DNA from: UBA10329 sp964500205 | GTDB lineage: Bacteria > Bacteroidota > Bacteroidia > UBA10329 | Direction: 5' to 3' | DNA length: 64,000 bases | NCBI GenBank assembly: GCA_964500205.1 | Contig: CAZCNS010000003.1 | Location: forward strand, 62,001 to 126,000 | Shown: one piece after another, positions 16,934-25,341 of the stretch | How positions within the stretch are numbered: the first letter of the stretch is position 1 | Layout of the letters: every line of letters starts with the position of its first letter | Notes under the pieces: generated by a model | Database searches by the model: none | What the model was told of the DNA's origin: nothing | The model's input: only the letters and a program-made list of their open reading frames with translations | Translations under genes and position numbers: made by a program

Positions 16934-17444
16934 GTTTGTAGTTGAGTTGATTGATGCTGAATGTCCGTTTTAGCGGACTGGTGATGTCAGGCGAATTCTT
17001 TGAGCTGGCAGGTGCGTAGATGGCGGTTGTTTTTAAGCTGGTAAGGTCGAAGAACTGTGGTACGTAGTGTGTCTGTTCTCCCTTGTCCGCGAAGTGGGGG
17101 GCAAAGCAATCTCCGAACCAATAAAGGTTGCTGTTGCTCTATCATCTCCGCATCCTATGGCTTTGTTCCTTTGGTCAGAGGCAAATCTATGACATAGAAC
17201 ATTAGGTTGGGCGAGGGGGGGGCTTGGTAATTAAAAATTAAGAATTAAAAATTAAGAATTGGGGGGGCGCAGTCGCGGGATTTTGCTTCGATTAGCGCAG
17301 TCGCGGGATTCAACGGGCGGGTAGATGGCTTCGGTGGTTCCTCCCTCGCAATGACGGGGCGGTCGTCCCTCCCTCGCAATGACGGGGCGGGGCCGCAATC
17401 CCTCGTTTCCCGTGTCATGCTCATGAAGTGGGCGAACTCAAGGC
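16934..17444. repeat. Gene-free interval with AT filler and GC hairpin repeats
   Basis: No credible gene lies here. About 17224-17262 is a low-complexity TTAAAAATTAAGAATTAAAA repeat. At 17264-17320 two inverted copies of the cgcagtcgcgggatt element found at 1.0-1.2 and 22.0 kb occur. At about 17339-17391 the unit CCTCGCAATGACGGGGCGG appears twice, 28 bp apart. The first ~280 bases (16934-17215) may be remains of a further cassette, but I could not find its boundaries. Confidence 0.55.
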
Positions 17445-20400
17445 TCACTGGAATTTACCGATGACCACGGCTACGAGATTGCAGTACACGTAGTAGCCCG
17501 TGCCGGCTCCCACGTGCCAATAGCCCTGAAAGGTGACCGTGCCATCGGCAGTGGCCCTGAAGAGGCCGGTGCTGTGCCCCCCGCTCCAGTCGGTGCCATT
17601 GGAGGTAATCCAGTTTGATGGCAGCACCCAGGTTCCCGTTCCGCTGGAATTGAGTACGCGCATGTAGGTCGTGTTGACAATGGAGTTCGAGAGGTTGCAC
17701 GCGCAGTCCACTTTCACCAGGTCCTCATTCTGCACTGTGATAGTGGTACTCAGGTCCGCACCCGTGAAGACCGAGGTGGTGGAAGTAGTGGAACCCACCA
17801 CGCTCGACTCGTCCGCAGCGAAAGTGGCCACCCCTCTCACTTTGCCGTTCACATCAAGCTTTGCCGTGGGTGCGGTGATGCCGATGCCGACCCTGTCGTT
17901 GGTTGCATCCACTGACAAAGTGGAGCCGTCAACATTGAAGACGTCCACACCATTGCCTGTAAAGCTGAGCTTGTTGGTGGCAGAAAGCCCAGAAACGGTC
18001 GTGGCCTGAGTAAGCGCACCTCCCAGACGGACGGTGGCCGGGGCTGTTTCCGTCAGGCCGTTCTCTACCGTGATGATTCCTGTAGGGTCGCTCCATGTCG
18101 GTGCCCCCGCCCCGTTGCTGCGCAGCAACTGACCAGATGTGCCGGCTGCGGTAAAGGCGTAGGCCGACCCTGTGCCGTAAGCCAGCCCCCCGTTTGTAGG
18201 GGCTGCGTTTGAGTTTGTTCCCCCGTTGGCGATGGGCAGTATTCCTGTTACCTCTGCCGAGGCCAGACCAATGGCTCCAGCGGTGAACCCGGAGCCGTTG
18301 CCCTTGACCGGGCCGTTGAGCGTGGTGGTCACGGCAATGGTGCCACTTCCTGTCACCGGAGAGCTTCCGACCGAGAGGCCCGATGGCATTGTGAGGCCCA
18401 CGGAGGTCACCGTGCCTACGTTAGCGGTGTTGATGTTCGATGCGGTCACCACTCCGGCTGGGCTTATGGTGAGTAGGCGGTCCTGACCAGAGCCGTTCAA
18501 TGTGGGAAGGGTAAAGACGCCTGCTTGCGAAATGCGCATTCGTTCTATAAACGAGTTGCTTACCGACCCGGTCTGCAATATGATGTCTCCACCGCTGTTT
18601 GCAGCACTGAGCTGATTGGTTCCGGAGCGCAGCAGCAGGTCTCCACCTGTCGCAGTGCCAGTGAGGTTGTAGCCGGCTCCGGCCTCCAACACCAGGTCGC
18701 CTCCGGAGCGCGCGCCACTGTCAGAGGAGGCATCGCCTGCCTTGACCGACAATGCGGAGCCGTCTGAGCTGCCCACGGCTTTCTGCAGGGTGATGTTCTT
18801 TGCACCACCGCGCGAGAGCAGTACGTTGCCGCTCACATGAAGCCGTTCCAGAGGCGCAGACTCGCCAATGCCTACATTGGCCCCATTGCCCAGCACAACG
18901 CTGTTGCTTGCGCCCACCACAGCATTGGAACCTATGGCCGTTGCGTTGGTGAGGTTGTTCACTGAGGCATCGGCATTGATGCCCAGAAAAGTGTTTTGCG
19001 ACCCGGTAGTGTTGAAATCGCCCGCGGCATCGCCCATGGCGATGTTGCCACTGCCTGTGGTGTTGTTGTACAGGGCCAGATAGCCCAAGGCCACATTGCT
19101 GTTGCCCGTGGTGTTGAATAGCATGGCATCCTTGCCTATGGCGGTGTTCCGGATGCCTTGTGTATTGTCGCGCAAGGCATCCTTGCCCATAGCAGTGTTG
19201 TCGAGTCCGGTGGTATTGCTATACATGGCACCAGACCCAAGCGCACTGTTGAAGTTGCCCGTGGTATTGTTGCGCAAGGCATCCCGGCCCATGGCGGTAT
19301 TGTTGGATCCTGTGGTGTTGCTGACCAACGCCAGAACGCCTATGGCCGCATTGTTGAAGCCTGATGTGTTCACACGGAGTGCATCCTTTCCAATGGCGGT
19401 GTTCTGCCCGCCTGTGGTGTTGGTGCGCAGTGCGTCTCTGCCCACGGCCGTGTTGTCATTCCCGGTCGTATTGCTCACCAATGCCTGAAAGCCCAAGGCC
19501 GCGTTACTGCTACCTGTGGTGTTGGACAGCATGGCATCCTTACCGATGGCGGTGTTCTGCCCGCCCGTGGTATTGTCGCGCAGTGCGTCCCTGCCCGCTG
19601 CCGTGTTGTCGCTTCCTGTTGTATTGCTTTGCAAGGCCCGCGATCCGAGTGCACTGTTGAATATGCCTGTGGTATTACTGCTCATGGCATTCCTACCCAC
19701 GGCCGTATTGTCATTCCCGGTGGTGTTGTTGAGCAACGCCTGAAAGCCGTTGGCCACATTGCTCACACCTGTGGTGTTCGACAGGAGAGCATCCTTGCCG
19801 ATGGCGGTGTTTTGAATGCCTGTGGTGTTGGCACGCAGTGCGTCCTTGCCCACGGCCGTGTTGTCGTTCCCGGTGGTATTGCTGCGCATGGCTTCCCGTC
19901 CCATGGCGGTGTTGTTGGCCCCGGTGGTGTTGGAAAGAAGGGTATTGTAGCCCACACCGGTGCTTGAGTTGGAGGTGTTCACGTTCCCCGCCTGATAGCC
20001 GAGAAAAACCTCGCCCGTGCTGGCCACCCTTCCTGCCTTCTGGTTGTTCACGCGGATGTTGAAGGGTATATTGTCTGTGGTACCTATGAAATGTGTGCCG
20101 TCCACTGTGCTCGCATTTCCACTGAGCGACCAAGCTTCAGCAGTGACCACTGCAGTGGGGTCTGTCCATGTCATCCTTCCGTTGGCGTCAGAGACGGGGA
20201 CGAAACCAGTGGCCTGATTGCCGTCCACCATGCGGATGTTGCCTACCACATGCAGCCTGTCGCTGGGTGCCGAGATGCCGATGCCCACATTGCCGTTCTC
20301 ATTAATGGTCAATGCAGTGTTGGTGATCCCTGTCGCATAGTCATTGGACGTGCCGAGCATCAGCTTTGACCCGAAGCCATTGCTCTGTGCAGCGATCCGA

Positions 20401-21005
20401 GCGATGGGGTTCGTTGCATCCGCGAAAATGAAGTCCATGGCTGCAAATCCTCCATTGGTGGTGGTCCCCTCCATGCTGAACATGCCTCTTGTGCTTCCTG
20501 TGAAGCTGCCGATCTGGTTTCCATTTACATGCAACCTCGACAATGGAACCGCAGCACCTATGGCCACATTCCCGGTGCGGTTGATGGCTCCGGTGGAATT
20601 GGCGGGGCCGTTCCAAGTGGGGTCAAGCTCTGTGAAGCTGGTGAGATACCCTACGGTGGCATGGTTCCCCCAACCGAATGCGGTGTTCCAGTTGGTGATG
20701 TCCGTGTTGGTTATCCCGAACGATGGGCTGGCGGAAAATATCGGGTCTGTCTCCACCGTAGAGGCAAATGAGGTCCAGCTGCTACCGTTCCATCCTTGGA
20801 ACTGCCCCAAGGAGCCATTCCATCGGATGGTGCCCGCCCCGCCCGTGGGGGCACCTGCACCGATATCGGAGCTTAGGCGAAGTCGGCCAGCAATGTCGAG
20901 TTTCTCCTGCGGGGCAGGCACGCCAACACCCACGTTCTGAGCATGGGCCGCTGTTAAAGAAAGAAGCAATGTGGACAGTAGTACAGGTCTAAAGGACATC
21001 ATCAT
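17445..21005 (-). CDS. Large secreted protein with YadA/tail-fibre-like head repeats
   Basis: An 1186-residue protein starting with a cleavable signal (MMMSFRPVLLSTLLLSLTAAHAQ; three consecutive ATGs, 21005/21002/20999). It has a mosaic typical of Bacteroidota surface proteins: NVGVGVPAPQEKLDIAGRL-type modules repeated several times (VGIGISAPSDRLHVVGN). A central array of about 19 copies of a 17-residue repeat (consensus NTTGxxNTAxGxxALxx, residues ~345-685) follows. Next come tail-fibre-like stretches such as LPIANGGTNSNAAPTNGG. The array resembles left-handed beta-roll YadA heads and phage fibres. No T9SS sorting domain is seen at the C-terminus (GYYVYCNLVAVVIGKFQ). It is probably a trimeric surface fibre or adhesin; function unknown. 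Confidence 0.85.
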   Translation of the reverse strand: MMMSFRPVLLSTLLLSLTAAHAQNVGVGVPAPQEKLDIAGRLRLSSDIGAGAPTGGAGTIRWNGSLGQFQGWNGSSWTSFASTVETDPIFSASPSFGITNTDITNWNTAFGWGNHATVGYLTSFTELDPTWNGPANSTGAINRTGNVAIGAAVPLSRLHVNGNQIGSFTGSTRGMFSMEGTTTNGGFAAMDFIFADATNPIARIAAQSNGFGSKLMLGTSNDYATGITNTALTINENGNVGIGISAPSDRLHVVGNIRMVDGNQATGFVPVSDANGRMTWTDPTAVVTAEAWSLSGNASTVDGTHFIGTTDNIPFNIRVNNQKAGRVASTGEVFLGYQAGNVNTSNSSTGVGYNTLLSNTTGANNTAMGREAMRSNTTGNDNTAVGKDALRANTTGIQNTAIGKDALLSNTTGVSNVANGFQALLNNTTGNDNTAVGRNAMSSNTTGIFNSALGSRALQSNTTGSDNTAAGRDALRDNTTGGQNTAIGKDAMLSNTTGSSNAALGFQALVSNTTGNDNTAVGRDALRTNTTGGQNTAIGKDALRVNTSGFNNAAIGVLALVSNTTGSNNTAMGRDALRNNTTGNFNSALGSGAMYSNTTGLDNTAMGKDALRDNTQGIRNTAIGKDAMLFNTTGNSNVALGYLALYNNTTGSGNIAMGDAAGDFNTTGSQNTFLGINADASVNNLTNATAIGSNAVVGASNSVVLGNGANVGIGESAPLERLHVSGNVLLSRGGAKNITLQKAVGSSDGSALSVKAGDASSDSGARSGGDLVLEAGAGYNLTGTATGGDLLLRSGTNQLSAANSGGDIILQTGSVSNSFIERMRISQAGVFTLPTLNGSGQDRLLTISPAGVVTASNINTANVGTVTSVGLTMPSGLSVGSSPVTGSGTIAVTTTLNGPVKGNGSGFTAGAIGLASAEVTGILPIANGGTNSNAAPTNGGLAYGTGSAYAFTAAGTSGQLLRSNGAGAPTWSDPTGIITVENGLTETAPATVRLGGALTQATTVSGLSATNKLSFTGNGVDVFNVDGSTLSVDATNDRVGIGITAPTAKLDVNGKVRGVATFAADESSVVGSTTSTTSVFTGADLSTTITVQNEDLVKVDCACNLSNSIVNTTYMRVLNSSGTGTWVLPSNWITSNGTDWSGGHSTGLFRATADGTVTFQGYWHVGAGTGYYVYCNLVAVVIGKFQ
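18960..19965 (-). repeat. 51-bp coding tandem repeats (about 19 copies)
   Basis: The DNA of the head-repeat array has a 51-bp period, with GTGTT(G)/(A)GGTATTG boundary words and conserved GCATCC(C/T)TGCC(C/G)A(T/C)GGC cores. Diverged units reappear in order: units 6-9 and 14-17 share the same series (NSALGS, DNTA-RDALRDN, NTAIGKDAM, ALGFQAL/ALGYLAL). This points to block duplication of about eight units. It is coding, not CRISPR. Confidence 0.8.
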
Positions 21006-21362
21006 GTGCCTAATGGTTGAGTAGAGGATGCAAATTTTACTAAAAAGTCTATGCGTACGACCTGTGGTTGATCAAAATGGTATTTTGAAAAGAAAACGTG
21101 ATTGATAGTGAGATGTGAAGTGATCACAGCTCCTTTCAGACGATGAAAGACCATGCTGCTGGAGCGATCATCTGGTCTATCGAAGCCATTGAGCATGCTA
21201 TGCGTTGCAACGCATGGGCATTGAAGACCCCCGGTTCTACCCCCACATCATAGCGCTTCAAAGGGTGAAACAGTGCCGATCGAAGGTTCTGAACCCCTTT
21301 TTGGGGTGTTCTGGCCTTTTTGGCGCAGGTTCTGAGCCATTCGCTGTTTCGTGTTGGGAACA

Positions 21363-21626
21363 TTAAAATATCCCGAAACTTTGGAGTGCGTTCTTTGAAA
21401 ATCCTGACCCTCCCGCCTGTTGGTTGGATATAACCGCGAGAAGATCATGTCCTACCATCGCAAGATTATATATAACGGTCTCACGGTTATATATGTATTT
21501 CTCAAGGTTATATGTCACCAAAGAAAGTTTGGATGAAAACCTTTGATGTTTATGTCCAACATTGACAAAAATAGGTACTACCGTCCGTTTTTCAGACCCA
21601 ACCATGAGACGGAGATGTCCAACCAT
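21363..21626 (-). CDS. Doubtful 87-aa ORF made of degenerate heptads (xVGxxxx)
   Basis: On the minus strand an ATG frame reads in sevens: MVGHLRL, MVGSEKR, TVVPIFV, NVGHKHQ and later TYNLEKY, IYNRETV, IYNLAMV, GHDLLAV. The matching DNA has a 21-bp period, clearest at 21427-21513 (TATAACCTTGAG, TATAACCGTGAG, TATAATCTTGCG). It could be a decayed gene, a real small repeat protein or a minisatellite that merely stays open. I recognise no family. Neighbours give no clue. Confidence 0.25.
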   Translation of the reverse strand: MVGHLRLMVGSEKRTVVPIFVNVGHKHQRFSSKLSLVTYNLEKYIYNRETVIYNLAMVGHDLLAVISNQQAGGSGFSKNALQSFGIF

Positions 21627-22015
21627 GGAACGGTTGGCTCACAACAAGACGGGGAGAGAAGGAATCAATAGACGCATAAATCATTGTTTAATAATTAAAT
21701 AAACGTCCATGACAGCAACTTGAAGCACCTTGCCGCCCGTTTGTGCAGACACAGACCCGGTAAGTACAACCGACAGTTCATTTACAATTCAAGTTCACTT
21801 GACGATTAAATAAAACTTAAAAGCCATGTCAACAACACCAGACGGCATACCCCTGAATATGACGGAGTTCTATGCTTTCATTTAAGACCTCTCTACCGGC
21901 ATGGTGGCCGCTGTGGTGGTAGGGTGAGGCCCTGCCAGTGTGCGATCTCCGACCTGCTTGTCCGTCCGTCCGCCTCAGGCGGACGGACAGGTGGGCGGGC
22001 GGGATTTTTTTGATT

Positions 22016-22076
22016 GTTGAGCGAAGCGAAATCCCGCCCAAGCGGGAAGCGAAGCGAAATCCCGCGACTGCGGGAA
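22016..22076. repeat. Two copies of the GAAATCCCGC hairpin element
   Basis: GAGCGAAGCGAAATCCCGCC is followed at once by GAAGCGAAATCCCGCGACTG with a closing GCGGGA. This is the same family as at 867-1262 and 17264-17320. A perfect 25-bp palindrome built on GTCCGTCCGCCT lies 28 bp to the left (21964-21988). Confidence 0.7.
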
Positions 22077-22270
22077 GATTGCTGATTGCTAATTGCTGAT
22101 TGACGAGGGAGGGATTGACAATTAAAAGTTACCAATTACCAATTACCAATTAACAATTGGGGGTGGAGGGGAGGTGGAAGAGGGGAGAGGATGATTTTTA
22201 ATGTTGTTCTGTTTGTTTTGCAACCGACATAAAAGGGAAGTTAGTAAGTTCACCCCCACGAAACTGACGT

Positions 22271-23779
22271 ATGAACTTCGACCAGACCTTCAAGAACATT
22301 GATGACGTGCTCCGCAGGGAGACCGACTCCGAACTCGACTACATAGAGCAGACCTCGTGGATACTCTTCCTTCGCTACTTGGACGAACTGGAGCAGGAGC
22401 GCGCAGATGAGGCCGAGCTGCGGGGCAACGAATACCGTTTCCTCCTGGCCGAGGAATACCGCTGGGGCGCATGGGCCATGCCCAAGGATGCCAAAGGGGC
22501 GTACGATTTCAAGTCCGCCCTGACGGGGCCCGACCTCATCGAGTTTGTCAATGGCAAGCTGCTGCCCTACCTGCGCACCTTCAAAGAGGCGCACAGCGAC
22601 AACCCCCGCACCCTCGAATACAAGGTGGGCGAGATATTCGGAGAGCTGAAGAACAAGCTGGGCAGCGGCTACAACCTGCGCGAGATACTGGAGGCCATAG
22701 ACACCCTGCCCCTCAAGAGCAGCAAGGACCGCCACGAGCTCAGCTTCCTCTACGAGAGCCGCATCCGCAACATGGGCAACGCGGGCCGCAACGGAGGCCA
22801 GTACTACACCCCCCGCCCCCTCGTGCGCGCCATGATTCAGGTGACCGACCCCCGCATAGGCGAGACCGTCTATGATGGGGCCGCAGGCTCTGCGGGCTTC
22901 CTCTGCGAGGCATACGAGTACATGGCCCCGCAGACCGAGCGCCACCCCACGCTATCAAGCACCGAGGCCCTGCGCGTGCTGCAAGAGGAGACCCTCTATG
23001 GCAAGGAGGTGAAGAACCTCGCCTACATCATCGGCATCATGAACATGATACTGCATGGCGTGGAGGCCCCCAACCTCATCCATATCAACACGCTGGCCGC
23101 ACACGACAGTCAGGTGCAGGAGCGCGACCGCTATGATGTCATCCTCGCCAATCCGCCCTTTGGCAGCAAGGAGCGGCCCGAGGTGCAGCAGGCATTCGCC
23201 ATCAAGACCAGCGAGACGGCCTTCCTCTTCCTTGAGCACTTCATCCGCTATCTGAAGACGGGAGGCCGCGCGGCCATCGTCATCAAGAACACCTTTCTGA
23301 GTAACACCGACAATGCGGCCGTGAGCCTGCGCAAGCACCTGCTGGAGACCTGCAACCTCCACACCGTGCTCGACATGCCGCAGGGCACCTTCCTCGGGGC
23401 GGGCGTCAAGACCGTCATCCTCTTCTTCACCAAGGGCGAGCCTACCCGCAACATCTGGTACTACCAGCTGAACCCCGGCCGCAACATGGGCAAGACCAAC
23501 CCCCTCAACGACAGCGACCTGGCCGAGTTCATCGAACTCCAGAAGACCCGCCCAGAGACCGAGTGCAGTTGGAAAGTTGGGGTCACTTCGAGTGACGCTG
23601 ACGAAGGAGGCGTTGTATCGAGAAGCCCCAACGCCACCAACGGCTTCGACCTCTCCGTAAAGAACCCCAACACCCCCGAAGAGGCACCCCTGCGCAGCCC
23701 ACAGGAGATACTGGACGAGATGACCGCCTTGGACGAAGAGACCAAGGAACTGTTGGACGGGATAAGGGAGTTGCTATGA
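22271..23779 (+). CDS. hsdM: Type I restriction-modification DNA N6-adenine methyltransferase, HsdM
   Basis: A 502-residue modification subunit. The HsdM N-terminal helical domain (NFDQTFKNIDDVLRRETDSE) runs to about residue 130. The SAM-binding motif DGAAGSAGFL follows at about 200, then the catalytic motif IV NPPF at about 294 (ILANPPFGS) and a C-terminal helical tail. The upstream QYYTPRPLVRAM is diagnostic of type I M subunits. With HsdS it methylates adenine in a bipartite site; with HsdR it completes the nuclease. Its stop overlaps the hsdS start (ATGA). Oddity: residues ~435-456 (VTSSDADEGGVVSRSP) replace a short family segment and coincide with a 57-bp palindromic DNA element inserted in frame. 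Confidence 0.95.
   Translation: MNFDQTFKNIDDVLRRETDSELDYIEQTSWILFLRYLDELEQERADEAELRGNEYRFLLAEEYRWGAWAMPKDAKGAYDFKSALTGPDLIEFVNGKLLPYLRTFKEAHSDNPRTLEYKVGEIFGELKNKLGSGYNLREILEAIDTLPLKSSKDRHELSFLYESRIRNMGNAGRNGGQYYTPRPLVRAMIQVTDPRIGETVYDGAAGSAGFLCEAYEYMAPQTERHPTLSSTEALRVLQEETLYGKEVKNLAYIIGIMNMILHGVEAPNLIHINTLAAHDSQVQERDRYDVILANPPFGSKERPEVQQAFAIKTSETAFLFLEHFIRYLKTGGRAAIVIKNTFLSNTDNAAVSLRKHLLETCNLHTVLDMPQGTFLGAGVKTVILFFTKGEPTRNIWYYQLNPGRNMGKTNPLNDSDLAEFIELQKTRPETECSWKVGVTSSDADEGGVVSRSPNATNGFDLSVKNPNTPEEAPLRSPQEILDEMTALDEETKELLDGIRELL
23576..23632 (+). repeat. In-frame palindromic element inside hsdM (57 bp)
   Basis: The outer arms GTTGGGG and CCCCAAC enclose a perfect hairpin, GTCACTTCGAGTGAC (23582-23596). 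The length is 57 bp, exactly 19 codons, so the frame is kept. The encoded residues do not match what type I M subunits have between SW and DLSVKNP. It looks like an intergenic-type hairpin repeat captured in a gene. Confidence 0.6.
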
Positions 23780-24927
23780 GTACTAACAAATGGACTCCAT
23801 TCCGAAATGTCGGAAATGTTCAGTCGGGAGCTGGATTTCCAATTGTTTATCAAGGCCTAACGGAAGGTGAATACCCCTTCTACAAGGTTGGAGACATGAA
23901 TTCAGAAGGCAACGAGATATTCATGTCTCAAGCCAACCATTACATATCTGATGAAGTTCGCAGGGAACTTGGAGCTAAAGTAATTCCACCAGACAGTATA
24001 ATCTTCCCCAAAGTTGGCGGGGCCATATTGACTAACAAAAAAAGGATTACAACTCTTCCATGCTGTATTGACAACAACTTGATGTCAATCTGGGTCGACC
24101 CAGCAGCATATTCCAAAAAGTACTTCTACTATTTCTTCAATTCGATTGATTTATTTGAGTTGTCTAATAAAGCTGGGTTGCCATCAATTACGCAAACAGC
24201 TCTTTACGAACTGAAAGTTCCCATCCCACCCCTCCCCGAACAGGAGCGCATCGTTGCCAAGTTGGATGCCGCCTTTGCGGCCATCGATAAGGCCAAGGCC
24301 AATGTGGAGCGCAACCTGCACAATGCCAAGGAGCTTTTTCAGAGCAAGCTCAATGAGGTGTTTGAAAATTTGGAATCACAATATGAAAGGACTCCTATAG
24401 CTTCTGTTTGCAAAGAGATATTTGCTGGAGGTGATGCCCCACGTGAAAACTTCTCCGAAGCCAGAACAGATAAATTTCACATTCCAATAATTGCCAATGC
24501 CGTTAAAGACCATGGTCTTTACGGATATACAGATTTGGTGAGAGTTTCGGAGCCATCAATTACCATAGCAGCACGCGGAAGTGGTACTGGACATACTGAA
24601 ATCAGGTTGGAGCCATTTTTCCCAATTGTCAGGTTAATTGTCCTGATTCCAAAGAGGGAGATGATTGACCTTTCCTTTTTCTGTTACTCAATCAAAAATT
24701 TGGAGATTTTGAGAAGCGGTTCTGCAATACCGCAGTTGACTGTGCCCATGATTAAAGGTTACTCGCTTGCTGTGCCACCTTTGGAAACTCAAGAAGTGTT
24801 AGTTGAAATGCTTAACTCGTTGGAGGGCAGTTTGCAGTCCCTTGAAACCTATTATACCCGCAAACTAACAGAATTGGAAACCTTGAAGAAGTCGGTTTTG
24901 GAGCGGGCTTTTAGGGGGGAGATTTGA
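23776..24927 (+). CDS. hsdS: Type I restriction-modification specificity subunit, HsdS
   Basis: A 383-residue specificity subunit with the usual two half-repeats. TRD1 is about residues 1-150, ending PIPPLPEQERIVAKLDAAF, the central conserved helix is about 150-200, TRD2 about 200-335. The distal conserved helix ends TRKLTELETLKKSVLERAF. Each target-recognition domain reads half of a bipartite DNA site. The two TRDs are clearly AT-rich and the conserved helices GC-rich, as expected when TRDs are exchanged horizontally. Translation is coupled to hsdM by a 4-bp overlap. The 3' end (about 24855-24927) occurs again twice downstream as fragments. Confidence 0.94.
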   Translation: MSTNKWTPFRNVGNVQSGAGFPIVYQGLTEGEYPFYKVGDMNSEGNEIFMSQANHYISDEVRRELGAKVIPPDSIIFPKVGGAILTNKKRITTLPCCIDNNLMSIWVDPAAYSKKYFYYFFNSIDLFELSNKAGLPSITQTALYELKVPIPPLPEQERIVAKLDAAFAAIDKAKANVERNLHNAKELFQSKLNEVFENLESQYERTPIASVCKEIFAGGDAPRENFSEARTDKFHIPIIANAVKDHGLYGYTDLVRVSEPSITIAARGSGTGHTEIRLEPFFPIVRLIVLIPKREMIDLSFFCYSIKNLEILRSGSAIPQLTVPMIKGYSLAVPPLETQEVLVEMLNSLEGSLQSLETYYTRKLTELETLKKSVLERAFRGEI

Positions 24928-24965
24928 AAAGAGAAAATGACATAGTGTTCATTTGCAGCCTCTTT

Positions 24966-25068
24966 GTGGGACACGTAGGACATAGCGTGGGACGTGGCGG
25001 AGTGGGAGCCTCCATCGTGCAGTTCCACGGAGCGTCCCAAGCGTCCCACAGCAAATAGCCCACAGCCT
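24966..25068. repeat. RM-island spacer repeat, copy 1
   Basis: A ~100-bp unit begins GTGGGACACGTAGGACATAG and continues with GCGTGGGACGTGGCGGAGTGG, CATCGTGCAG and GCGTCCCAAGCGTCCCACAGC. It follows the hsdS stop. Copies 2 and 3 lie at about 25146-25247 and 26940-27041. GTGGGAC/GTCCCAC words give it dyad symmetry. It has no coding value. Confidence 0.8.
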
Positions 25069-25069
25069 C

Positions 25070-25133
25070 AAACTAACAGAATTGGAAACCTTGAAGTAGT
25101 CGGTTTTGGAGCGGGCTTTTAGGGGGGAGCTAT
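25070..25133 (+). pseudogene. hsdS 3'-end fragment, copy 2
   Basis: This is a nearly exact duplicate of the last ~60 bases of hsdS (AAACTAACAGAATTGGAAAC onward, encoding ...LTELETLK-SVLERAF), with an in-frame TAG where hsdS has AAG. It lacks everything 5' of the distal conserved helix. It is followed by a second copy of the spacer repeat. It marks the end of a lost or recombined hsdS allele. Confidence 0.8.
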
Positions 25134-25145
25134 GAAAATAAAAAT

Positions 25146-25247
25146 GGAGGACACGTAGGGCATAGCGTGGGAAGTGGCGGAGTGGTGGTCACCATCGTGC
25201 AGTCCCACGGAACGTCCCAAGCGTCCCACAGCATGAAGCCCACAGCA
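25146..25247. repeat. RM-island spacer repeat, copy 2
   Basis: The second copy of the unit seen at 24966-25068 (GACACGTAGGGCATAGCGTG...CACGGAACGTCCCAAGCGTC). It differs from copy 1 at scattered bases, so the duplication is not brand new. It is followed directly by the third hsdS tail. Confidence 0.8.
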
Positions 25248-25251
25248 AACC

Positions 25252-25328
25252 CACTACACCCGCAAACTAACAGAACTTGAAACCTTGAAGAAGTCGGTTT
25301 TGGAGCGGGCTTGTAGGGGGGGATATGA
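25252..25328 (+). pseudogene. hsdS 3'-end fragment, copy 3
   Basis: A third copy of the hsdS end (ACTACACCCGCAAACTAACA onward; TRKLTELETLKKSVLERA). The frame stays open past the tail and runs into the KAP NTPase gene, so a naive start at 25285 would fuse the two. The true hsdS stop is lost in this copy. Confidence 0.8.
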
Positions 25329-25341
25329 AACAGGAAGCGAT

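Larger units (their letters stand above)
21006..22270. other. 1.27-kb region without normal genes
   Basis: Between the fibre gene and hsdM I see no intact gene of normal type. From left to right there is a plain stretch (21006-21360) and an eroded heptad-repeat frame (21363-21626, listed separately). An AT-rich stretch at 21650-21830 may hold promoter material. A 19-codon frame starting at 21825 (MSTTPDGIPLNMTEFYAFI) may be a remnant. A perfect 25-bp GC hairpin lies at 21964-21988. Two copies of the AGCGAAATCCCGC hairpin element follow (22018-22076), then TTGCTGATTGC/TTACCAATTACCAATTA filler (22077-22155). Confidence 0.6.

Noticed and set aside
18960..19965. Regular ~51-bp repeats considered as a CRISPR array
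   Set aside because: The repeats are contiguous, diverged and encode a 17-residue protein unit. There are no unique spacers and no cas genes.
21825..21884. A 19-codon frame (MSTTPDGIPLNMTEFYAFI)
   Set aside because: A good-looking start context and composition, but too short to support. It could be a remnant of a lost gene.
24966..25068. Spacer repeat considered as an insertion sequence
   Set aside because: It is about 100 bp, has no transposase and no clear terminal inverted repeats or target duplications.
25285..25341. KAP gene starting at 25285
   Set aside because: These 19 codons are the third copy of the hsdS tail. The family sequence begins after the ATG at 25342.
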